In this document: piece after piece, positions 15,175-22,006 of the stretch
Layout of the letters: every line of letters starts with the position of its first letter
How positions within the stretch are numbered: position 1 is the first letter of the stretch
Source of the DNA: an uncultured Actinomycetes bacterium
Lineage (GTDB): Bacteria > Actinomycetota > Acidimicrobiia > Acidimicrobiales > SZUA-35
Direction of reading: 5' to 3'
DNA: 47,184 nucleotides
Assembly: GCA_902826025.1 (NCBI GenBank)
Contig: CADEDH010000052.1
Span: forward strand, 1 to 47,184
The notes under the pieces: model-generated
What the model saw: only the letters and a program-made list of their open reading frames with translations
The model's database searches: none
Told to the model about the DNA's origin: nothing
Program-made: the position numbers and the translations under genes

Positions 15175-16422
15175 ATGATCGAGCTACGGGGGATCGAACG
15201 AGACGAGGTACCCGCCTTCCGGGCTGCGGTGACGTTCGGATTCGGTGCCGACGAACTGCCAGAGGCCGAGTTCACCCCGGAGGCGGTTGACGCCTTCCTC
15301 GACGTCGCGGCCCTGGCGACCATGATGGTCGGCGTCGACCGCGGTCGGTTCGTGGCCACCTTCGCCTCCCGTGACTTCGATCTGGCGGTGCCCGGCGGAG
15401 CGTCGGTGTCGATGGCCGGGGCCACCATGGTGACGGTGCTGCCCACCCACCGCCGCCGGGGCCTCCTCACCGGGCTCATGGAGCGCCACCTCGCCCAGGC
15501 GGCACGACGGGGTCAGGTCCTGGCCGGGCTCCGGGCCTCGGAGGAGACGATCTACGGCCGGTTCGGCTACGGCAGCGCCGCCCCCTGCTATGCCCTGCAA
15601 CTGCCCGCCGACACGGTGGCGGTTCCACCTCCGGTCGGCGATGCCGGCGGGGCGCAGCCGGCGCTGCGCCTGGTGGGGGCGGATGAAGCGGCGACGCTGC
15701 TGCCACCCGTCTACGACCGGCACTGGCGCTGCGTTCCCGGCCTGTTGAGCCGAACGCCGGCGTGGTGGCAGGAGCGCCTCCTGCGGGATCCGGAGCATCG
15801 CCGACGGGGGGCGACGGCCCGCCGTCATGTGGTGGCCGAGCAGGGCGGCGCCGTGACCGGATGGGCCAGCTACCGTCAGCTCGACAACTGGTCGGCGGGC
15901 CGGGCCGACGGGGCGGTGGAGGTGGAGGATCTCCACGCCTTCGACGACCAGGCCCGTCGGGCGCTGTGGCACTTCCTGGCCCACGTGGATCTGTACCCCA
16001 ACGTGAGGTGGGGGGACTGCGCGCTCGACGATCCGATCTTCCTCGAGGTCGACCGCCCCCGACGGCTCATCACCCGCCTGCAGGACACCCTGTGGCTCCG
16101 CTTGCTCGATCCGGCCAAGGCATTCGAGGCCCGGCGCTATGAACGCGACGGTGAGGTCACGCTGGCCGTCAACGACCCGCTGGGCATCGCCGACGGTACC
16201 TGGCACCTGCAGGTCGAGGAAGGCCGGGGCCGATGCCGGCCGGTGGCCGGGCCGGCCGAGGTCACACTCGATTGCCGGGCCGCCGGTGCCGCCTACCTGG
16301 GCGGGGTGCCGCTGCTCACCCTGGCCCGGGCCGGCTGGGCCGAGGGGGCGAGCGATGCCGTGGCCCGCCTCGACGGCATGCTCCGCACGGCCCGGGCGCC
16401 CTGGTCACCCGAGCACTTCTGA
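15175..16422 (+). CDS. Eis-like GNAT N-acetyltransferase
   Basis: 415 residues, the length and three-part build of the Eis family: an N-terminal GNAT domain with the acetyl-CoA loop VLPTHRRRGLL (88-98), a second degenerate GNAT fold around 170-300 (AWWQERLLRDPEHRRRG) and a C-terminal SCP2-like domain from about 320. The protein ends SPEHF, and the terminal carboxylate of a Phe is the general base in characterised Eis enzymes. In mycobacteria Eis acetylates aminoglycosides and other amines at several positions; the natural substrate here is unknown. Its promoter is leaderless (TAGACT). It sits 52 bp ahead of selD, but no functional link is known. Confidence 0.85.
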   Translation: MIELRGIERDEVPAFRAAVTFGFGADELPEAEFTPEAVDAFLDVAALATMMVGVDRGRFVATFASRDFDLAVPGGASVSMAGATMVTVLPTHRRRGLLTGLMERHLAQAARRGQVLAGLRASEETIYGRFGYGSAAPCYALQLPADTVAVPPPVGDAGGAQPALRLVGADEAATLLPPVYDRHWRCVPGLLSRTPAWWQERLLRDPEHRRRGATARRHVVAEQGGAVTGWASYRQLDNWSAGRADGAVEVEDLHAFDDQARRALWHFLAHVDLYPNVRWGDCALDDPIFLEVDRPRRLITRLQDTLWLRLLDPAKAFEARRYERDGEVTLAVNDPLGIADGTWHLQVEEGRGRCRPVAGPAEVTLDCRAAGAAYLGGVPLLTLARAGWAEGASDAVARLDGMLRTARAPWSPEHF

Positions 16423-16460
16423 TCGGGGCACCCGATGCGCAGACCGTCGTGACCCGCACC

Positions 16461-16466
16461 TAGCCT
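16461..16466 (+). promoter_or_regulatory. -10 box, leaderless start of selD
   Basis: TAGCCT lies 8 nt before the ATG at 16475. Confidence 0.45.
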
Positions 16467-16474
16467 GGGTCCCG

Positions 16475-17515
16475 ATGTCGGACGAGCGGCCCACCCGCCT
16501 CACCCAGTTCAGCCACGGCGCCGGTTGAGGCTGCAAGCTCGCCCCGGGCGAGCTGGCGCAGGTCCTGCGCCGCCTCGACAATCCGATGCCCCCCGAGCTA
16601 CTGGTCGGTTCGGCCAGCGGTGACGACGCCGCGGTCTGGCGCCTGGACGACCACCGGGCCCTCGTGTCGACGGCCGACTTCATCACCCCCGTGGTCGATG
16701 ACGCTCGGATCTGGGGTCGGGTGGCGGCCACCAACGCCGTGTCCGATGTCTACGCCATGGGAGGCCGGCCCCTGTTCGCGCTCAACCTCGTTGGGTGGAA
16801 CGTGCAGGCGCTTCCCACCAGCCTCCTCGGCGAGGTGCTGGCCGGAGGGCAGGATGTGGCCGCCGCCGCCGGGTTCGTGATCGCCGGGGGCCACACCATC
16901 GACGACCCGGAGCCCAAGTACGGCATGGCCGTGACGGGCGAGGTCGACCCCAACCGGATCCTCACCAATACCGGCCTCCGGGCCGGCCAGGCCGTGGTCC
17001 TCACCAAACCCCTCGGTGTGGGCGTGGTCACCACCGCCATCAAGGCCGACCAGGCCGATGCCCCCACGGTGGAGGCGGCCGTGACCGAGATGACCCGCCT
17101 CAACGATGTCGCCGCCCGGGTGGCGTTGGCCGCCGACGCCACCGGCTGCACCGACGTCACCGGATTCGGCCTGCTGGGTCACCTGGGCCGAATGACAGTC
17201 GAGTCGGGAGTGACGGTGACGGTGGACTTCGAGGCCCTGCCCTTCCTGCCTGGCGCGGTGGACCTGGCCCGCCAGGGGATCATGCCTGGAGGTAGCCGGC
17301 GCAACCTGGCGGGTCACCTCGAGTTGCTCGACGCCGGCGGTCACGACGAGACCGAGCAGCTCCTGGTGGCCGACGCCCAGACCTCCGGTGGGCTCGTGTT
17401 CGGGATCGACCCGGCCCACGTCGACGAGGCCTTGCGCCAGCTGGCCGAAGCTGGGCACACCGCGGCCCGGATCGGCACGGCGGCCGCCGGCCCGGGCGGC
17501 ATCGTCCTGCGCTGA
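16475..17515 (+). CDS. selD: Selenide, water dikinase (selenophosphate synthetase), itself a selenoprotein
   Basis: 346 residues with UGA (16526-16528) read as selenocysteine 18. The N-terminus RLTQFSHGAG-U-GCKLAP aligns with the SelD active-site loop, where E. coli has Cys; Lys21 is the conserved catalytic Lys. The remainder is classic SelD: ASGDDAAVW, STADFITPVVDD, AATNAVSDVYAMGG, VIAGGHTIDDPEPKYG, LLGHLGRM and the C-terminal DAQTSGGLVF. It converts selenide and ATP into selenophosphate, the donor for Sec-tRNA formation. Ordinary gene calling would begin it at the downstream ATG 16586 and lose the catalytic Sec/Lys. selA, selB and tRNA-Sec are not in the window. Confidence 0.95.
16526..16554 (+). 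promoter_or_regulatory. UGA selenocysteine codon with SECIS-like hairpin in selD
   Basis: TGA at 16526-16528 is followed by a perfect 8-bp stem, AGCTCGCC (16536-16543) with GGCGAGCT (16547-16554), around a tight CCG loop (or 7 bp with a 5-base loop). The loop G at 16546 is 18 nt after the UGA, nearly the same distance as in the selenoprotein at 5125. It lies within coding sequence, as expected for bacterial SECIS. Confidence 0.65.
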
Positions 17516-17546
17516 GCCGGACCCGGGCAGGGGCGAACGAGCCCGC

Positions 17547-20500
17547 TCAGCCGGTCGAGAGCGTACGCTGGCGGCGAACCAGCGCGGTGATGGCCTGGTC
17601 GGCCGTGAGCCGCAGCTGGGCCAGCGCCACCGGCGTCGGCATCCGTCCCTCCCGGGCCTCCCGCTCGATCGTCGCCGCCTGGGCCGACAGGGTGAGCGCT
17701 CCCACCGTGGCGCTGCTCGACACCAACGGATGGGCCGCTTCCACCACCCGCTCCAGGCTGCCCTGGTCGTAGGCGTTCTGTACGTCGCTCACCAGGCCCG
17801 GGGTGTCGGCCACCCACACGCCGATGATGTCGTCGACCGCCGACGGATCATGGGACACCAGGTCGGCCAGAGTGGCCAGCGCCGCTTCGTCGATCACGCT
17901 GGGCACGGGGGCCGACGGCGGGGTGTTGCGCAACACTTCGGCCAGGGTCTCGATCCGCACCGGCTTGGGCACGAACCCGGCCATGCCCACGTCGAGGCAG
18001 CTGGAGCGGATCACGGCGATGGTGTCGGCGGTCATGGCCACGATCCGGGGGGCGTGACGGGGCAGGAGACGGCGGATACGGCGGGCTGCCTCGATCCCGT
18101 CGATGCCGGGCATCTTCAGATCCATGAGCACCAGGTCGTAGCCCGAGCCGATCGTGGCAGCGGCCACCGCCTCCAGCCCGTCGGCTGCGACGTCGGCGGT
18201 GTAGCCGAGCCGTTCCAGCAGCGCCAGCGCCACCTTCTGGTTGACCCGGTTGTCCTCCGCCACCAGCACCCGGAGGGGGTGCACCTCGCCCAGCAGCGGT
18301 TCCCCGGCCGGTGGCCCGCCCGGCGGTCCGGCTGATGATCCGGCCAGCGGGTCGGTCTCGGGTTCCATGGCCGCCAGCCCCATCCCCAGCCCCAGCGTCT
18401 TGCGGACGGCGGCGAGCAGGGCGGCCGGCTTGAGCGGGCGGGCCATGAGGCTCGTCGGGCCCCCCGGCGGTTGGGCCCCGGGGGGCAGCCCTACCGGGCA
18501 CAGGGGTAGCACGGGGACTCCGAGCGCGCCGGCCAGCCGTTCCCACCCAGCCGCCCCTTCCACGGTCGTTCGCAGGCGGCTGTCGATCAGGGCCACGTCG
18601 GGACGGGGATCGGTGCTGTCCAACGGGGAAAGCGAGTCGCCTGTGCGCACCTCCATCCCCCAACTCTTCAAGGTGTGAATCAGGGCCGATCGATGGGCCG
18701 GCGCCAGGCCCACCACGAGCGCCACGCGGCCCGCCAGCTCCGCCCCGTCGGGACCGAAGGCACCGGCCCCGGTTTCGTCGGCCCTGGTTTCGTCGGCCGG
18801 GTCGTCGTCCGCTGCCGGCAGCGGCACGATCACCTCGAACGTGGTGCCCCGCCCCGGCTCGCTGGTGGCGCCGATCGTGCCGCCCATCAGCTCCATCAGC
18901 TGCCGGGAGATGGCCAGCCCGAGCCCGCTGCCGCCAACGCCCTGGCCGGCTCCCGCCGCCAGCTGGGTGAATGGTTCGAACAGCCACTCGATGCGGTCGG
19001 GCGGGATGCCGATGCCGGTGTCGGTCACCGAGATCCGGAGCCGGCTCGGGCCGGCCGCCGTCACCTGCACCGTCACCTCACCCCGCTCGGTGAACTTCAC
19101 GGCGTTGCTGACCAGGTTGATCAGCACCTGGCGGATCCGGGTGGCGTCCCCCAGGTAGCGGGCAGGCAGGTCGGCGTCCATGTCGTAGGACAGCTCCACC
19201 GGCTTGGTCCCGATGGTGGCGGCCGCCAGGTCGAGGGCGTCCTCCACGCAGGCCCGGAGGTTGAACGGGGCGACCTGGAGCTCCAGGCGGGTCGCCTCGA
19301 TCTTGGTGAAATCGAGGATGTGGTTGATGACGGCCACCTGGGCTTCGCCGCTGATGCGGATCGTCTCCACGTAGGCCCGTTGTTGGGGCGACAGCTCCGT
19401 CGCCTCCAGCAAGCCGGTCATGCCGATCACACCGTTCATCGGGGTCCGCAGCTCATGGCTCATGTTGGCCAGGAACTGGCTGCGGGCCCGGCTGGTGGCA
19501 TCGGCCGTCTCCGCCGCCCGTCGCAGCTCGTCGAACATGAGGTTGCGCTCCAGGGCGTTGGCGATCTGGCCGGCCACCGTCTCGGCCAGCACCCCCTGGC
19601 TGGCTCCCAGCGCACTGCCCAGGGCCACCAGGGCGAGGGCCCCCGCCACCCGGTCCCGCACGACGATGGGGACGGCGAGGTGGCCGGCCTGCCAACGCCC
19701 GTCGGTCTCGGTGCTGCCCTCCCAGATCGGCCGGCGTTCGGCCACCGCCCGGCGCATGGTGTCCCAGGCGGCGGCGCTCTCGGGGGAGGCCCGGCGACGG
19801 TCGGGGGGCCCGGCCGACGTGTCCTCCCGCCGGCGGCCCGGCCCGGCGCCGGAGGGGACGACCGGGCCCAGCTGGCCGTTGTCGCCCACCACGCCGAGCA
19901 GGCAGCGGTCAACGCCGCGCAGGCCGCCCAGTTCCCGGGCGGCCCGGGCCAGGCGCTCGTCGATGGGGGTGACGTCGTCGAGGAGGCGGAACACGCGGTT
20001 GATGGTCTCGATGTCCCGCACCCGCTGGGCCGCCAGCTCGTGGGCCAGCGCGCTGGCCCGCTCGGCGCTGGTGGCGGCGGCCAGGCGGCGGATGCCGAGG
20101 ATCGACACGGCCAGGAACCGGCCGGCGTGCTCCAGGAGGCGGATGTCGTCGCGGGAGAACGCCTCGGTCTCCTTGCGGGCCACGTTGAGGGTGCCGATGC
20201 TGTCCCCGCCGGTGAGCAGCGGCACCACCACCACCGACCCGTAGCCGTGGCCGGCCACCATCTGGAAGTCGGGCCAGGGCGATTGCGCCGCCACCGGCCC
20301 GTACAGCGGGCGGCCGGTACGGATCACCTCTTCGAGGGCCGAGCCCTCGGCGTCCAGAAGGTCCCCGACCCGCTCCACTCCCAACCCCCGCAGACCCCAG
20401 ACCCGGAGCTGCCCTTCGTCGGACACCAACCCGATGGAGGCCCGACCCACAGGTATCACGTCGTCGAGGTGCGCCTTCGCCACCTCGAACAGCCGGTCCT

Positions 20501-20660
20501 CGTCGTCCAAACCGGTGAGGGCGGTCGACATGCGGACCAGGGCCTCCATCCGCAGCGCGAACCGCTCGGGATCGTCGATCGGGGTCGGGGCGGGCGAATC
20601 CGACAGGCTCACGAACCTCTGGTCGGCCCAGCAGGGCCGATCTTGACCCTGGGGACTCAT
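17547..20660 (-). CDS. Hybrid sensor histidine kinase (GAF-GAF-HisKA-HATPase-REC-REC-HPt)
   Basis: 1037 residues, no membrane segment, so probably cytosolic. Order: GAF at about 40-190 (RASIGLVSDEGQLRVWGLRG), a second GAF-like region at 220-380, HisKA with H402 in FLANMSHELRTPMNGV, HATPase with LVSNAVKFTERG and DTGIGIPPDR, a degenerate receiver (VALVVGLAPAHRS lacks the acidic pair; DVALIDSRL and RPLKP remain), a canonical receiver with D847 in LVLMDLKMPG, and a C-terminal HPt with H977 in AAHPLVSSSATVGA, where the usual K/G after His is replaced. It is a full phosphorelay in one chain; input probably a small ligand or redox state. The ATG overlaps the -10 of the divergent gene; GTG 20612 is an alternative start. 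Confidence 0.88.
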   Translation of the reverse strand: MSPQGQDRPCWADQRFVSLSDSPAPTPIDDPERFALRMEALVRMSTALTGLDDEDRLFEVAKAHLDDVIPVGRASIGLVSDEGQLRVWGLRGLGVERVGDLLDAEGSALEEVIRTGRPLYGPVAAQSPWPDFQMVAGHGYGSVVVVPLLTGGDSIGTLNVARKETEAFSRDDIRLLEHAGRFLAVSILGIRRLAAATSAERASALAHELAAQRVRDIETINRVFRLLDDVTPIDERLARAARELGGLRGVDRCLLGVVGDNGQLGPVVPSGAGPGRRREDTSAGPPDRRRASPESAAAWDTMRRAVAERRPIWEGSTETDGRWQAGHLAVPIVVRDRVAGALALVALGSALGASQGVLAETVAGQIANALERNLMFDELRRAAETADATSRARSQFLANMSHELRTPMNGVIGMTGLLEATELSPQQRAYVETIRISGEAQVAVINHILDFTKIEATRLELQVAPFNLRACVEDALDLAAATIGTKPVELSYDMDADLPARYLGDATRIRQVLINLVSNAVKFTERGEVTVQVTAAGPSRLRISVTDTGIGIPPDRIEWLFEPFTQLAAGAGQGVGGSGLGLAISRQLMELMGGTIGATSEPGRGTTFEVIVPLPAADDDPADETRADETGAGAFGPDGAELAGRVALVVGLAPAHRSALIHTLKSWGMEVRTGDSLSPLDSTDPRPDVALIDSRLRTTVEGAAGWERLAGALGVPVLPLCPVGLPPGAQPPGGPTSLMARPLKPAALLAAVRKTLGLGMGLAAMEPETDPLAGSSAGPPGGPPAGEPLLGEVHPLRVLVAEDNRVNQKVALALLERLGYTADVAADGLEAVAAATIGSGYDLVLMDLKMPGIDGIEAARRIRRLLPRHAPRIVAMTADTIAVIRSSCLDVGMAGFVPKPVRIETLAEVLRNTPPSAPVPSVIDEAALATLADLVSHDPSAVDDIIGVWVADTPGLVSDVQNAYDQGSLERVVEAAHPLVSSSATVGALTLSAQAATIEREAREGRMPTPVALAQLRLTADQAITALVRRQRTLSTG

Positions 20661-20665
20661 AACCT
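20660..20665 (+). promoter_or_regulatory. -10 box of the acyl-CoA dehydrogenase gene
   Basis: TAACCT ends 6 nt before the ATG at 20672, and its first base is the last base of the divergent kinase ATG. The intergenic gap is only 11 bp, so the two promoters must overlap each other's coding sequence. Confidence 0.5.
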
Positions 20666-20671
20666 TGCCCC

Positions 20672-21841
20672 ATGTCCCAAACCATCGAGACCCCGGCCCG
20701 TATGGCCATCGTGGAGCGGGTGGCCGCCCTCGGCCCCACCTTCGCCGCCCGGGCCACCGAGCTCGACCGGTCGGCCACCTTCCCCCACGCCAACTGGGCC
20801 GACCTGAAGGCGGCCGGCCTCCTCGGCATCTGCATTCCCGAAGCCGACGGCGGGCTGGGGGGCGACTTCGTGGGCTACGCCCTGGCCTCGGCCGAGCTGG
20901 CCCGCTGGTGTGCCGCCACGGCCCTCACCTTCAACATGCACGTGGCCACCACCCTGCTGGTGGGCCAGATCGCCGACGACCTCGATCTCACCCCGTCCGA
21001 GCGGGATCTCCTGCACCGGCGCCGGACCGAGCTGCGCCGGGGGATCGTGGAGCGTCAGCTGATCCACAGCCAGCCGTTCTCGGAGGGCATCGACCCCGGG
21101 GCCACGTCGGGGTTCGCCACCACCGCGGTGCCCACCGAAGGGGGTTACCGGGTGACCGGCCGCAAGATCTTCGCCTCCCTCAGCGGCGGCGCCGACATGC
21201 ACAATGTGGTGTGCACCGTTCCCGGTGACGACCGGATCCGGTTCCTGGGTGTGCCCGCCGGCAGCCCGGGCGTCACCATCGAGGGTGACTGGGATCCCCT
21301 CGGGATGCGGGGCACCGACTCACGCACCCTGCTGCTCGACGACGTATTCGTGCCGGAGGACAACGAGTGGGCACCACCCGGGCTGTTCGACCAGGCGGCC
21401 CGGCGCTGGCCCTACTTCTATATGACGCTGTCGTTCTCCTTCGTGGGTCTCATGCGGGGCATCCTCGACCACACCGGGGCCTACCTGCGGGGGGAGGGCT
21501 CGCCCAACACCCGGCGGGACCACCCGGTGAAGCAGCAGGGGTGGGCCCAGATGAACCTCGTCCACGACCGGGCCCGGGCGCTGCTCCATCAGGTGCTGGG
21601 GGAGTGCGGGGTGGACCCCGACCCCGACCGGTTGCGGCGGGCATGGTCGTCGATGATCACGACCATGGAGGGCGCCCCCGAGGTGGCGGCGCTGGCGTTG
21701 CGGGTGTGCGGTGGCCGCTCGCTGCTGCGCCCGTCGTATCTGGAGCAGGCCTATCGTGACGCCAGGTGCGGGGCCACGATGCTGCCCTGGAGCGCCGAGA
21801 TCTGCCTCGAACGGCTGGGTCGTTGGGGTTTGTATCAATAA
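20672..21841 (+). CDS. Acyl-CoA dehydrogenase family flavoprotein
   Basis: 389 residues, normal for the family. The N-terminal helical domain begins MSQTIETPARMAIVERVAAL; the middle beta domain includes GIDPGATSGFATTAVPTEGG and YRVTGRKIFASLSGGADMHN, the typical flavin/substrate segment; the C-terminal helical bundle carries LRVCGGRSLLRPSYLEQAYR with the closing DARCGATMLPWSAEICLERL. It transfers electrons from an acyl-CoA or acyl-like substrate to FAD. The catalytic base is not certain from sequence, so hydroxylase-type relatives cannot be excluded. No beta-oxidation partner genes are adjacent. Its stop lies inside a sigma28-like promoter candidate for the chemosensory operon. Confidence 0.85.
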   Translation: MSQTIETPARMAIVERVAALGPTFAARATELDRSATFPHANWADLKAAGLLGICIPEADGGLGGDFVGYALASAELARWCAATALTFNMHVATTLLVGQIADDLDLTPSERDLLHRRRTELRRGIVERQLIHSQPFSEGIDPGATSGFATTAVPTEGGYRVTGRKIFASLSGGADMHNVVCTVPGDDRIRFLGVPAGSPGVTIEGDWDPLGMRGTDSRTLLLDDVFVPEDNEWAPPGLFDQAARRWPYFYMTLSFSFVGLMRGILDHTGAYLRGEGSPNTRRDHPVKQQGWAQMNLVHDRARALLHQVLGECGVDPDPDRLRRAWSSMITTMEGAPEVAALALRVCGGRSLLRPSYLEQAYRDARCGATMLPWSAEICLERLGRWGLYQ

Positions 21842-21861
21842 TCACGCCAGCGGGCCGATGG
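21835..21861 (+). promoter_or_regulatory. Sigma28/WhiG-like promoter candidate for the che operon
   Basis: TCAA (21835-21838), 15 bases, then GCCGATGG (21854-21861) resembles the FliA/WhiG-type consensus TAAA-N15-GCCGATAA with 3/4 and 6/8 matches. A second GCCGATGGTC at 21874-21883 has no matching upstream half. It overlaps the stop codon of the previous gene. Motility-type sigma control would fit a chemosensory operon, but no test is possible here. Confidence 0.3.
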
Positions 21862-21940
21862 TCGATACGGCCTGCCGATGGTCTGAACGATTCCGAATAC
21901 CTATCCCCGATGTCCTCCTCCGGCCGAAACCCTGAGGGAA

Positions 21941-21966
21941 GGACGCGGGATCCAACGCCTGCGTCC
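21941..21966 (+). other. Stem-loop in the 165-base leader of cheA
   Basis: GGACGC (21941-21946) pairs with GCGTCC (21961-21966) over a 14-base loop, and CCCC (21905-21908) could pair with GGGG (21970-21973) outside it. The leader from 21842 to 22006 has no gene. Whether it is a riboswitch or just GC-rich structure cannot be decided; it does not match a riboswitch I recognise. Confidence 0.3.
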
Positions 21967-22006
21967 GATGGGGTACCAACCGGTATCGAGGTGCGAGGGA
22001 TCACGC

